Numbered from the stretch's first letter, positions 25,856-35,078 are shown. The stretch is 38,434 bases of DNA from Arthrobacter sp. HMWF013 (GCF_003061105.1 NZ_QAIQ01000094.1:1-38434), one strand, 5' to 3'. Program-made: numbers and translations. The notes: a model not told the origin generated them from the letters alone.

Positions 25856-27253
25856 TTAGTAGTGATCGTCGGAGTCCACGAGAGTCGCTTTCCACCGCGC
25901 CCGCTGCGCCGTACGAGCCGCCTTTCGCTGTTCAGCGGATGAGAGGCCACTCACTGCAAGAGAGTCCTTCTCTGGGACACTGACAGTCTCCACCTGAGCA
26001 GTGATTCCAACGAGGTCCAGCAGTTCGCTCAAGGGGCGAACTGCGTCAGTCTCATCTGGAATAGAAGCGACCTCCGGAGCGGCAGTTTCGACGAACAGTT
26101 CCACAACTGGGTCAGCAACCTTGTTGAAGTAGTTGATGATGCGGCGCAGTTCCAGAACCTCTTCCTCGCTGCGGGAGCCGTCCAACATGCCCCCACGGAT
26201 GCGGTTACGGGTGGTGTTCCAGAAGGAGGTATCAATCTCGACACCATTTATCTCCTTGGAGGTGACCTGCTGCCCGGAGACCTTGGCGAGGTAGTGGATC
26301 ACAGCGTCCAGAGCAGCTTTCGTGTGAATCTCGAACCGCTGCGCAGCATCAGCAGCGCGGCGCTTGCCAGTGAAACCAGCAATGCCCCAGAAGTTCACTT
26401 GCTGCGGCTTCTCAGGGTTCCTCCATGCACCCGGAACAATCTGCTGCTTACGCTTGTGAGACTGCGTAAGGTCGTTGTCCAACCGAATGTAGCCGACGGC
26501 CCGACCGAGGTAGTCATCCATGCTGTCAGCAGGATCAACCTCGTCAGCGCGAGCAAGCCACGTTGCAACACCGTGTTCAGCCGGACTCGTAATGTCCGAA
26601 CGGATGCCAAGGATTTCCGACCAGTTCAGCTCAAGCCACTCCCATAGACGCAGCCCGTTGTACTTCGCATTCCGGGCACCCTTGCCAGTCGGAGAAGCAG
26701 CCAAACGTTCCGTACCATCAGCGTTCATTGGGACGCAGAGCCATAAGTGGATGTGGGGGTTGCCCCAGTCCTGAAACTGGAGACCATAGGGTGCGTCCAA
26801 CTCCTCTCCGAAGGCAATCCTGTACCGGGTCTGCAACTTATCAAAGGACGCCATAAACGCTTTGTACGAAGGTGCCGTGTCAATCCAGAAGCCCCGGTTG
26901 CCCCAGTTCTCAGGAACCATGTCCTTGCTCTTACCGGAGCCGGGGGTCTTCAGGACAGCCATGCGTGGCGGGTTGCCCATAGTCCAGTGGGAAGTATCCA
27001 GTGAGAAGACCGCCGTCTCGAACCTGTTCTTGCTGGCAGTAGTGAATACGGTTGACTGCTTACCGGAACGATCACCTTTGCGAGCAGCATTCAATTTAGC
27101 GAATGCCTGCTTGCGTACTTCACGAATCGAAGAGGTGATATCGATAATCGCTGCATTTAGTTCAAGCTCTTGATGAGCCAGCTCATTCACGGCAAGACGA
27201 ACCTTGTTGCGGAAATTCACTGTTATGACGGAAAGAGGAGAGGGAACCTTCAT
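25856..27253 (-). CDS. rep: Replication initiator with HUH motif (Rep)
   Basis: 465 aa from ATG 27253, GAAAGG about 8 bases upstream. The HUH metal site is NPHIHLWL (H167, H169). The downstream Tyr region YIRLDNDLTQSHKRKQQIVP (Y256) and the FWGIAGF box (289-295) match the arrangement of actinobacterial rolling-circle Rep proteins, where the Tyr nicks the origin. The N-terminal 70 residues are helical and basic. Such Reps act in plasmids and in actinomycete integrative elements, and HUH proteins can also act as relaxases. With the coupling ATPase at 20262 this would make a compact replication/mobilisation module. Confidence 0.8.
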   Translation of the reverse strand: MKVPSPLSVITVNFRNKVRLAVNELAHQELELNAAIIDITSSIREVRKQAFAKLNAARKGDRSGKQSTVFTTASKNRFETAVFSLDTSHWTMGNPPRMAVLKTPGSGKSKDMVPENWGNRGFWIDTAPSYKAFMASFDKLQTRYRIAFGEELDAPYGLQFQDWGNPHIHLWLCVPMNADGTERLAASPTGKGARNAKYNGLRLWEWLELNWSEILGIRSDITSPAEHGVATWLARADEVDPADSMDDYLGRAVGYIRLDNDLTQSHKRKQQIVPGAWRNPEKPQQVNFWGIAGFTGKRRAADAAQRFEIHTKAALDAVIHYLAKVSGQQVTSKEINGVEIDTSFWNTTRNRIRGGMLDGSRSEEEVLELRRIINYFNKVADPVVELFVETAAPEVASIPDETDAVRPLSELLDLVGITAQVETVSVPEKDSLAVSGLSSAEQRKAARTAQRARWKATLVDSDDHY

Positions 27254-27630
27254 TACTGGAACCTTTCAAGGGATTGGTGCTTCGAGGTTAGCGGAAGAAT
27301 TCAAAGACGAAGTTTGGAGTCCACTCTTATCACCTACGTTGTGTTGCTGCGGGCCGAGAAGATCGCCCACAAGTACGAAGCGAAGCGCCCCGATTGTTCT
27401 AACCGATCCTCATCATTTGGCAACTGCCTGAACGATCCAGAAGCGGTCTGGAACAGTATGCAGAATGGGATCATTCAGTGAGCCATATGAATCATTTTGG
27501 TTGGATCAACAATTGGTAGGCGGACGCCCGTTTCTTTCTTTGGGTTGAAATAGATGATGACCATAGACCGGCGTCAAAAAGTTTCGTGCCGAGTGTAATA
27601 AACAGTGTTGTCATAATTGGCAGTGTCTCG
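27254..27630. other. Upstream region of rep
   Basis: About 377 bases with no convincing gene on either strand. It separates rep from the 114-aa gene on the same strand. It is expected to hold the rep promoter; none was fixed. Confidence 0.35.
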
Positions 27631-27975
27631 CTAAGCCGCCACCGGATCGGTTTGTTGATCGATATCTTCCACAAGCTCAAACGCACCAGACGAATAACCG
27701 GCGGTAATCCAACCACTCTCTTCTTCGGTCAGCGTTGGCGGCAGACCCTGCTTCTCACGAGACTTCGTGAGGTAATCCAATATTTCTGCATCTGTAAAAG
27801 CCATTGCCATTTCTCCAAGTCCATTGAGGGATTCCTTGGTTATGACTTTTCCGTCGAATGGAGGGTGACTTTTGGCTTCCGGGGTATCTTGCAATTGGTA
27901 CACGTAACTAGTGCCCATGGTGACGACCGAAATGAAGATCTCGCGGGTGGTCCACGGAGCGCTTTCGGTGCTCAT
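27631..27975 (-). CDS. Hypothetical protein (114 aa)
   Basis: 114 aa from ATG 27975, chosen because AAGGAA lies upstream; the frame goes back to 28080. A hydrophobic, aromatic N-terminal half (WTTREIFISVVTMGTSYVYQ) is followed by acidic helices (FTDAEILDYLTKSREKQG, then TEEESGWITAG). It is transcribed toward rep, so it may be the first gene of the rep operon. Function unknown. Confidence 0.6.
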   Translation of the reverse strand: MSTESAPWTTREIFISVVTMGTSYVYQLQDTPEAKSHPPFDGKVITKESLNGLGEMAMAFTDAEILDYLTKSREKQGLPPTLTEEESGWITAGYSSGAFELVEDIDQQTDPVAA

Positions 27976-28625
27976 CGTTTCCTTGTTGACCTTGCTTGCG
28001 GCTTTAGCCGCTGGGTTTGTAGCTTGGTCTTGACCACCGTCAGGTCGGTCGCGAAGAGCCTGCGGCTCACGAAGGTCCAAGAAAGATTTCGCTGTTGGAA
28101 AGGTTCCGACGCAGACCGGTGAGGACCTCAGTCCTTGATGGAACTTTCCTCTGTGATGCTCGCAAGTGGCTTGGATGACCCCGATGGCTTCCCGGCTGAG
28201 GTGTACAGGCGCAGGTCTCAGGAGTTGCCTGGCTTGTCCGGACTTGGAAGATGCGGCGAATGTTGCATCTTTTCGTGTCGGGTTGCCTCGGCCCTAGTGG
28301 TACCGCAATCGAAGCTCCGACGGCGTCGATCTCCTGCCTCTCGCTCATGCGAGGGAACAGCGGTGCCGATCTGTCATTTTTTGCCGCTGTTGCCGCAGAG
28401 CATCCATGCTGGACCGTGTCTTCGCTCTGACAGAGACGGGACGCAGCCCGCACGTGCTGGAGTTTACCCGTGTTCCCGCCATGAGGGGTACTGGGATACA
28501 GGCGGTCAAAAAGCCAATACGAGTAACGGGTCTTCGAAAAAATGCTTGTCCACAATAAGTCCTCAATCCGGTATTCGCGGCACAGAAGCCATGAAGGACT
28601 CGAAGACTTGAGCTAGGGCGCTCGG
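27976..28625. other. 650-base stretch without a confident gene
   Basis: Open frames on both strands here (28067-28555 minus, 28135-28611 plus) have implausible composition (runs of Arg, Cys, Pro and Ser) and no start signal. It may be degenerate DNA between the replication module and the STAND NTPase gene. No IS end or terminal repeat was seen. Confidence 0.4.
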
Positions 28626-31439
28626 CTAGTTATTCCCCTCGGCATCGGATGGATGCACGAGCCGTATGTCATGGCTGCCGTACCCCAAGAGTTCGGCGAT
28701 TAAATCAGAAGCAAATGCATATTGGGACCTGTTCAAAATTGCTCTGTCCGACTCATTCTCGGCGCTGATTCCAAAGAAGTCGAGAGTGTCTTCTCGGGTC
28801 AGGGGTTCGTCGGTTATGGTTACCGTCACCGCAGGCGTGGCGCTTCTAACCCGAAGGCAAGTGGCGCCGTGGCTATCTCCCCACAGTTCACGAGACGGGT
28901 AAATTACAACGTGGTGCGCAACGGCTGCTGCATCCAGTAGCGTTTCTTCCTCGCCAATACCAGCAGCCAGCATGGTCCGTGCGTCTGCTAAGCACTGGTG
29001 CTGGTGCGCTGTTATCTCGGACTCCAGATAGGATTCGTCCAAGGGTATTCGCTGCACTTTTTGGAACTTATTGAACTCTTCCAGAGCTTTGGTGACTTCT
29101 TCCACGACCTCAGTGAACGGCTTGTGCGTCCTGCTAGATTTTTCTGAGTAGGAGTTCAGCGACCAACCACGAATGCTTTCGCCCGGAAGGACGATTCCGT
29201 CTCGTGCGAGTTTAAACCCGAATAATGGATCTTCAAACGGGTTGAAGGTATATTCCGGCACATCAATTAGGTCAGCGCGGGCTACATTGCCCGATAGTCG
29301 AACCTCCATTATCGACGAAGGGGCGTGGCTTAATTCCACAAGTACCGATCGGGCTTCGAGAAGGTCGGAGGCTGCCAGTTCCGTCTCTGTGAGTATCTTC
29401 CTGACGGCTTCCAGAGCGTCCACGCGACGCTGCGCTGAAGCCAGATGGAAATGCGCGCCAACCAGCGGAGCCTGTTCCTCGGAATCGAGCAAGCCTAAAA
29501 GGTGGAAGACATTCTCTATCCGGTGCGAGCGGACCCTAGGTGTCGGCAGCCGATGCAGAGAGGAGATTGTAAGTGGTTCCTCCATTATCCGAACCTCAGA
29601 CGTCGTAAGCCGCTCCACTGCGTCATCACGGTCACTGGCAGTCTGGAAGGCGATTCCAGCGAAAAAGGGACGGCTACCAAGGCGGGCAGATACTGCTAGC
29701 GCGGCTTCGGCATGGACAGGAGAATCCCCACGCGTTTCCTCCACTGCTTGATGAGCGGCTTTTGCTAGTTCCGTGAGAGAAAGCGAACCGATACCATAGG
29801 TCGCTGCGACAAACGGTGACACGAGCGGTTGAAAATGCTGCTGGAAGAGGTTGCTCGCTATGCTAGGAATAGTCCATCGACCGAATTCGCTGGTCATCCT
29901 TCCGAGAATTGCGGCATAGGTGAGCTTGTCGGGGATCAAAGCTGTCGTTATAGAGATGGATTCGTTGCTTTTGGTGAAGGCAAAGCCCGCCTCTTCGAGT
30001 TCTTGCAGCGCATCGACGCTGTCGCCCCGCACTCCTATGACGTCCGCAGCGTAACTAAGCAGCAAAGGCGTTTGCACAAATTTGCCGCTATTGTCGCGGT
30101 TAGGCTCCATCAGTTCGAGCAATGCAAATAGCACAGCCATGCTGTCTCTAGACGCCGCGTTTAGCTTGGCAATCTGCACGTACTTCGAGCGGACGGGATC
30201 AGCTTGGGATAACTCGGGTAGGCAGGCGGCTGCCCAGAGGGGTATGTAGTTCAGCGTTTCTAGCCGCGAATCAAGGGAAGCCGTGGCTGTCGATGCGGCC
30301 TCATCCCGGTCCGAACTATTCATAATGGTTCGCCACAACAGGTCCCGTCGCCGGTCGTGGAACCAAGCCACATTTTCGTTATCGAAGATAAAGATTCGGC
30401 GGTTAAGAAGCTCATCCCGGACCGCCGACCACGCATTTTGGTCAACTTGGAGCATTTGCACTATGAAATCATCCGGCGGGCATTCGTTGAAAGCCGCTAG
30501 CTTCCGAGCAGCAGTTTTCGCGTGGACGCTCAGTTGATTCCAAGAGGTCCTCATCAACTCTTGAAACGCGACAGCCGTTTGAATATTTTCGATCCGGAGA
30601 CCAGCTTGTGCCCCGCTTATGGCTTCCACCATGAAAAGTGGATATCCGCTTGTCACTCGAAGGAATACCTCCGATGACGGGGCATCGACGTTGGCATCAA
30701 GTAACCATGCACGAATGCTTTCGAGGCTAAGTGGGAGGACTTCAACTATCTCTGCGCCATTGCCAGCTAGCTGCGCTGGAAATGTCTGGTTCTCAGCCGC
30801 CGCAGTACTCAAGCCGACAATAACTTGCACGCGCTCTGGAAGCATCTCAGCCATGTCGAGCAGAATCGCTTTGTCACCCGGCGACAGCCTCTCCGCGCGG
30901 TCAAGAACGATACGCAAGTTGCAGTCAGTAAGTTTCACGATTTCCTCGGCGAACTTGAGAACAATTTCCACCGTGCCCAACTCAGATGAACTGGCAAGGC
31001 GCTGACGCAGGGACTCATCGCCGGTCTGAAGAATGTCCTTGATCATGTTGCCGATGGATTCCCCAAATTCCGGACCCAATCTTGACTTCAGTAGGTTGAG
31101 GATCTCCGTTCCGACAACGCGAGCTAGTTCCTTCCCTCCGACAGCGCCGAGCCGTCTAGCTGCGCCACCCAGCGACTCAAGGGTCGCGTCCACGGCAGAG
31201 CGATCGGCTAAGTAAACGTCCAGAATTGCAGCCAGTTGATCGATGAGGGAATTGTGCAGTTGTCCGGGAGCCGAGCGCAGATTGGTTACGGGAGCGGTTA
31301 TCCATCCAACGCGACTATCACGAGCGACTTCGCCGAGCAGGCTTGACTTGCCGACGCCGGAGTCGCCGACAACAACAATGAAGCCCTTCTCGGCACTGTG
31401 CACTCGGCGGCGATCTTCGTCTCGTCCGTATAGACCCAT
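28626..31439 (-). CDS. STAND-like P-loop NTPase, 937 aa
   Basis: A single 937-aa protein. Walker A GDSGVGKSS (25-33) starts almost at the N-terminus. Walker B is LRIVLDRAERL (175-185), and TSGYPLFM (263-270) matches the conserved 'GxP' segment of STAND ATPases. The remaining 660 residues look like helical repeats with no recognised effector domain; a C-terminal region begins near YTFNPFEDPLFGF. STAND proteins act as signal-sensing switches, in bacteria often as antiphage sensors. ATG 31439 is preceded by AGGAG with only one base between, and an in-frame stop lies just upstream. It is divergent from a small three-gene operon with a HEPN-like gene. Confidence 0.75.
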   Translation of the reverse strand: MGLYGRDEDRRRVHSAEKGFIVVVGDSGVGKSSLLGEVARDSRVGWITAPVTNLRSAPGQLHNSLIDQLAAILDVYLADRSAVDATLESLGGAARRLGAVGGKELARVVGTEILNLLKSRLGPEFGESIGNMIKDILQTGDESLRQRLASSSELGTVEIVLKFAEEIVKLTDCNLRIVLDRAERLSPGDKAILLDMAEMLPERVQVIVGLSTAAAENQTFPAQLAGNGAEIVEVLPLSLESIRAWLLDANVDAPSSEVFLRVTSGYPLFMVEAISGAQAGLRIENIQTAVAFQELMRTSWNQLSVHAKTAARKLAAFNECPPDDFIVQMLQVDQNAWSAVRDELLNRRIFIFDNENVAWFHDRRRDLLWRTIMNSSDRDEAASTATASLDSRLETLNYIPLWAAACLPELSQADPVRSKYVQIAKLNAASRDSMAVLFALLELMEPNRDNSGKFVQTPLLLSYAADVIGVRGDSVDALQELEEAGFAFTKSNESISITTALIPDKLTYAAILGRMTSEFGRWTIPSIASNLFQQHFQPLVSPFVAATYGIGSLSLTELAKAAHQAVEETRGDSPVHAEAALAVSARLGSRPFFAGIAFQTASDRDDAVERLTTSEVRIMEEPLTISSLHRLPTPRVRSHRIENVFHLLGLLDSEEQAPLVGAHFHLASAQRRVDALEAVRKILTETELAASDLLEARSVLVELSHAPSSIMEVRLSGNVARADLIDVPEYTFNPFEDPLFGFKLARDGIVLPGESIRGWSLNSYSEKSSRTHKPFTEVVEEVTKALEEFNKFQKVQRIPLDESYLESEITAHQHQCLADARTMLAAGIGEEETLLDAAAVAHHVVIYPSRELWGDSHGATCLRVRSATPAVTVTITDEPLTREDTLDFFGISAENESDRAILNRSQYAFASDLIAELLGYGSHDIRLVHPSDAEGNN

Positions 31440-31567
31440 GCTCCTATTCTCTACTGGGGATGCGTCTTAGAAGGTCGTCGCCCCGCCGCTTGAGGACATG
31501 CGTGATGAATGGGTTCTTTCGTGGTTATCCTGCAACTGGCACATGCAAATTGCGCTCACGATGGCGC

Positions 31568-31720
31568 ATGTCCGATAAAGCGTGCACTGTTGTTGGGTGG
31601 GATCTCCCGACGGCGCGGCGCCGCTGCTCGAAGGAGAAAGCGCGTGGTAGATTCTGCGATCGGCATTGGCGGGACCGCTGCCGTGTCTTGACAGATGGAT
31701 TCGATAACTTTCAGGCGTAG
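31568..31720 (+). CDS. Possible small zinc-finger protein
   Basis: 50 aa from ATG 31568 (the frame is open from 31460). It has ACTVVGWDLPTARRRCSKEK then ARGRFCDRHWRD: C5, C19, C29 and H32, a C-x13-C-x9-C-x2-H pattern typical of small treble-clef/zinc-ribbon proteins of actinobacteria. No clear Shine-Dalgarno. It is followed after 27 bases by the acidic 115-aa gene. Moderate evidence only. Confidence 0.4.
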   Translation: MSDKACTVVGWDLPTARRRCSKEKARGRFCDRHWRDRCRVLTDGFDNFQA

Positions 31721-31747
31721 TGGCGTCAGTGGGGATGGGGCAGGAAC

Positions 31748-32095
31748 ATGGATCGAAACGAGAAGAAAAGGCTTCGTGACTCCATAGGAGAGCACCTGGA
31801 TATATCCAAAACTCGTCTCACGGACGAGGAAGCGAATGTCTTGAGCGACTTTATCGACAACTACGACTCCACGTACAAGGGGAAGACCGACACCAGAAGC
31901 AGAACTTACGACGGGTGGAGTTCGGACGGCAAGTACACTCGCCGGGAGAGTCGCACCGAAACCTTCACTGACGACATCGGTATCCGCGAAGAATACGAGT
32001 ACCACGATGACGACGGTCAGACTGGCCATCACACCCAAGAGATCAAAGACGCCCGAAGCATCCTCAACAAGTTGAAGGGCTGGCGAAATGTCTGA
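31748..32095 (+). CDS. Small acidic/charged protein, partner of the HEPN-like gene
   Basis: 115 aa from ATG 31748 (AGGAAC just upstream). N-terminal helices (EKKRLRDSIGEHLDIS, then TDEEANVLSDFIDNY), a charged middle rich in Asp, Arg and Thr, and a C-terminal helix (QEIKDARSILNKLKGWRNV). No family recognised. It overlaps the Rx5H HEPN-like gene by 8 bases, so their synthesis is coupled. This order fits an antitoxin-like partner, which is inference only. Confidence 0.65.
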   Translation: MDRNEKKRLRDSIGEHLDISKTRLTDEEANVLSDFIDNYDSTYKGKTDTRSRTYDGWSSDGKYTRRESRTETFTDDIGIREEYEYHDDDGQTGHHTQEIKDARSILNKLKGWRNV

Positions 32096-32915
32096 CGGAC
32101 CCGCCACCCACGACGTGACCGAGACTCATGAGGCACCCGAGGCCGCGACAACGCTTACGACTCCAGGCGGAGTCGAACCTTTAGACGATGAGCAGCTCAA
32201 AGCTAAGCTCGACGCTCTGCCCCCTGGAGTACGCATCGAAAATGCCATTGCGCAGTTGGGCCACGCCGCATATTCCGTTTCGTTTGCCAAGGTAGCGGCG
32301 CCCCGCCTCAGAGACGCCAGCGACCGAGTTGGACACAACCCGGTCGGTGCCGGCTTAGATCATCTGGTTGTCAGTGTGCTTCAAAAAGCGGTTGTAGACA
32401 CGGCATCGCTGTTCGATCAGACCGGCGCCGGTTCTAATTCGCTGTACAGAGCCTTGGATGTGGTTCGCACGCAACTCAAAGACAGTCCTCCGTCTCCAGA
32501 GCGCGATGCCGCTATCGACCTCGTGAACGAAATTCAAGACGTCGGTATCCAGAACAAGACTCCGGAGCTCAAGTACGTTCGTCACATGCGGAACAAGTGG
32601 GCAGCGCATTCGTCGATGGACATCTCGGTTGATCCCTGGGGACCCGGCAAATCGGTGGATTTCGGCATGCTGGAGTTGGCGATTCGGCAGATGCAGCACC
32701 ACTTCATTGAGTTGGTCATCCTGATCCAACAGGTTCCTGCGCTCGAGGGCATGGAACGAGAGGGTCGCCGAATCGACGAAAAAACTGTGCGAATGGGGAT
32801 CGATTGGGACGGCTTCGGCCGACAGGCGTTGGCCATAATGGGGGGCCACGCTGAGAACTCCGCCCGTCTGTTGCTGGATCGCATAGAACCCGAGCTAATG
32901 CAATCGGAACCGTAG
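32088..32915 (+). CDS. HEPN-like (AbiU2-type) protein
   Basis: 275 aa from ATG 32088. A disordered Pro/Thr-rich N-terminus (about 40 residues) leads to a helical domain. HMRNKWAAHSS gives R168-N169-x4-H174, an R-N-x4-H variant that is typical of AbiU2-type HEPN domains (RNKxxAH). Conserved hydrophobic positions around it (ELKYVRHM, MLELAIRQMQHHFIELV) fit two HEPN helices. HEPN proteins of this type are RNases or toxin partners in abortive infection. It is coupled to the small acidic gene upstream and divergent from the STAND NTPase, so the cluster may be one defence unit. Confidence 0.7.
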   Translation: MSDGPATHDVTETHEAPEAATTLTTPGGVEPLDDEQLKAKLDALPPGVRIENAIAQLGHAAYSVSFAKVAAPRLRDASDRVGHNPVGAGLDHLVVSVLQKAVVDTASLFDQTGAGSNSLYRALDVVRTQLKDSPPSPERDAAIDLVNEIQDVGIQNKTPELKYVRHMRNKWAAHSSMDISVDPWGPGKSVDFGMLELAIRQMQHHFIELVILIQQVPALEGMEREGRRIDEKTVRMGIDWDGFGRQALAIMGGHAENSARLLLDRIEPELMQSEP

Positions 32916-32934
32916 TAGTTGAGTGTTCTATCTG

Positions 32935-32967
32935 CTGCCCCCGCACTGGCAGTGCGGGGGGGGGCAG
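32935..32967. terminator. Strong hairpin between convergent genes
   Basis: CCCCCGCACT (32938-32947) pairs perfectly with AGTGCGGGGG (32951-32960), with CTG/CAG extending the stem. It lies between the HEPN-like gene ending at 32915 and the convergent gene ending at 32993. There is no T-run, so it would act as a bidirectional block or RNA structure rather than a classical intrinsic terminator. Confidence 0.55.
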
Positions 32968-32992
32968 AATTGGGCAGTTCAGTTCCTGTCCT

Positions 32993-33577
32993 TTAGGTAG
33001 GAATGGCTACCTGTCGGCCGTTTTGCGCGCCCTGGTCCATAGCAGCACGCAGTAGCGGGTCGATTTGGTAATTGCTTCTAACAATCTCGCCGGCCACGGC
33101 CACGGCTACGGCATCGACCGGCTCTGCATCGTCAGGAGTATCGCTGTGGTGCGTCACCCTGTTGCGCGTCCGGATCAGCCCTCCCGTAGTGTCGTCCGGC
33201 AATGGGAGGCCTATCCTCTGACAGAGGTCAACGAGGGGGCCGAACGCCTTCCCTTTCATAGCCCACCCGTAAGAATCTGAGGAGATGCTCTCGGGCTTAA
33301 GTGCCCTCTCCAACGCCTCCTTGAGTGCGGTCTCCGCCGCGCTGGCGGCGTCAAAGACCGCACGCCTGTAGTCACCCTCCGCTGCACTACGTTGAGCGGC
33401 CGCTATGAGGGGGGAAAGGGGGTAACGGGCGGACTCACCGGAGCTTGCCTTGTCTACGGCAAATAGCCACTGGTTCAGGCTCAGGGCGTAGTCAGGTCCG
33501 AGCCAGTTAAATGTCGCTCTCTGGGCCGTAGACGACTGGACCACATATATGGGCGGCAGAGCCCCGGGGCAGCTCAC
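32993..33577 (-). CDS. HEPN-like protein, probably N-terminally truncated
   Basis: 194 aa from GTG 33577, the only start after an in-frame TAG, with no Shine-Dalgarno. The sequence begins abruptly inside what looks like a longer protein, then runs into a helical domain (SPLIAAAQRSAAEGDYRRAV, then DAASAAETALKEALERAL) and RTRNRVTHHSD: R138-N139-x3-H143, the R[ND]xxxH motif. Relatives carry an N-terminal domain before such a HEPN segment. This, plus the nearby shift to GC-rich DNA, suggests truncation at an element border. It may still be expressed. Confidence 0.55.
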   Translation of the reverse strand: MSCPGALPPIYVVQSSTAQRATFNWLGPDYALSLNQWLFAVDKASSGESARYPLSPLIAAAQRSAAEGDYRRAVFDAASAAETALKEALERALKPESISSDSYGWAMKGKAFGPLVDLCQRIGLPLPDDTTGGLIRTRNRVTHHSDTPDDAEPVDAVAVAVAGEIVRSNYQIDPLLRAAMDQGAQNGRQVAIPT

Positions 33578-33908
33578 CCAAGCTGGGCCGTTCGCACGTC
33601 CTGGCGCTAAACGACGCCCGTCGCTTGCCGGTGGCCGAAGACGTCGCTATGGAACCGAATATAGTGGACGCGAATGCGCGCCGCCATCTAGCTGAACCAC
33701 TTGCGGACAACCTCCCCTCTTGAACTTCATGAGACCTCGTATTGCTTGAAATATGCCTCCATCGAAGCCCTTACCGTACCGGTGCGGGGCTTCGCCATGC
33801 TCCAGCTTTGCGCGCCACCGCCCTGCACATGCTTGTGCGTAAGGGTATGACGCGGCGCTGCACATGTACTCTGGCTTCGGATTAGTCATCACACTATTTG
33901 GGGGATCC
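33578..33908. other. Island-chromosome transition region
   Basis: About 330 bases without a convincing gene. Contains a hairpin GAAGCCC/GGGCTTC (33764-33793, 16-base loop) without a T-run. The DNA becomes GC-richer from here rightward. Confidence 0.4.
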
Positions 33909-35078
33909 TTGACCGAGAACATCCCGCCGGCGCCGCCGGCACAGCAGCCGCAGAACTACCCGGTTCCCGGTGCCAGCTTTAACCAGGCGCAAGGCCATCA
34001 GTCCCACCTGCCTGACCCGACTGCAATCGGCCAGCAGCCGTACCAGGAACCCCAGCAGGCGTCCGCATCACATTATGCTTCCGGACCTCAGCCAGGTCAG
34101 CGGTCCGCACCAGCTGGTTTTTCCGGTGAGCACAAGGTGAAGGCGTCGGCTCACAGGACCGCAGCAGGGATCATCGGAATCATCTTGGGCGTTTTGTTTA
34201 TTCTCCCGGCCTTGGTAATGCTCGAGGCCAGCCACTTAGCCTTCATGGCCTTTCTGCTATTCCTGATGGCTTTGGGCAACCTCACCGCCGGAATCCTGCT
34301 ACTGCTCAAGCGGGGCGCACAGACGCAGTGGGCCCCCGTGAGCCTGTTGAGTACAGCGGCGGGCGCTATCATGCTGGCATTGATCGGCGCGATGCTTGAA
34401 GTGTTCAACCTGGCGCTGTTCATGTGCGCTTTGCCCCTGGCCATTCCCATCGGCATCCTCCTCGGCATGGAACTCGCCAAGCAAAAGCGCCCGGCAACCC
34501 CGATGAGGTCTCCCTACTCACCGTCGCCGTACTCGCAAACGCCGGCATCTTCCGTGCCGACCACGCCGCCATACGGGCAGGGTCCGGGATGGGCGTCTCA
34601 AAGGCCACTGCGCGAGGCGCCGGTCCAGCAGGCATATCCGTACCTCGCCGGCCAGCATCATCCGCCGGCGAACTGGCAGCCAAAAGGGCCAGCCTCCCCG
34701 CTGCGGATTTCCACCGGCGTGGTGGCCCTGGTCCTTTCCGTCGTCGGAATACCGTTTGCAGGCATGCTCCTTTTCGTCAGGCACGGCGGCGATAGCACTC
34801 CGTTCAACGGATGGATGAACTTCTTCATCATTGTCGGGTCCATAGGCTGCCTCGTCACGGGAGTCATCATCATGATCAAGCAGCGGAAGCGCGGAGGGGC
34901 AACCCCTTGGCTGGTCATATCCTTCAGCGGACTGGCCGTGATTGCATGCCTTGGTTCAATGGTCTCGGGCAACGGACTGCCGGGCGGCTGGGCCATTACG
35001 TTGCTGTTTGCGTTGGCCACCATGGTCCTTGCCGTCCTCGTGATCGTTAAGGACAAGGGCGCTAAGCCCAAGCACTGA
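33909..35078 (+). CDS. Polytopic membrane protein with Pro-rich cytoplasmic segments
   Basis: 389 aa from TTG 33909 (GGGGGA upstream; ATG 33864 is an alternative). A Pro/Gln-rich N-terminus (TENIPPAPPAQQPQ, about 80 residues) is followed by membrane segments from about 85 to 210, a second Pro/Tyr-rich segment (about 210-270) and four further membrane segments to the end. This alternation is common in chromosomal actinobacterial DUF-type membrane proteins. No transport or enzymatic motif was found. GC-rich codon use suggests it belongs to the host, not the island. Confidence 0.75.
   Translation: MTENIPPAPPAQQPQNYPVPGASFNQAQGHQSHLPDPTAIGQQPYQEPQQASASHYASGPQPGQRSAPAGFSGEHKVKASAHRTAAGIIGIILGVLFILPALVMLEASHLAFMAFLLFLMALGNLTAGILLLLKRGAQTQWAPVSLLSTAAGAIMLALIGAMLEVFNLALFMCALPLAIPIGILLGMELAKQKRPATPMRSPYSPSPYSQTPASSVPTTPPYGQGPGWASQRPLREAPVQQAYPYLAGQHHPPANWQPKGPASPLRISTGVVALVLSVVGIPFAGMLLFVRHGGDSTPFNGWMNFFIIVGSIGCLVTGVIIMIKQRKRGGATPWLVISFSGLAVIACLGSMVSGNGLPGGWAITLLFALATMVLAVLVIVKDKGAKPKH

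Noticed and set aside
28067-28611. Open frames on both strands in the 650-base gap
   Set aside because: Arg/Pro/Ser/Cys-rich, no start signals, no homology cue.
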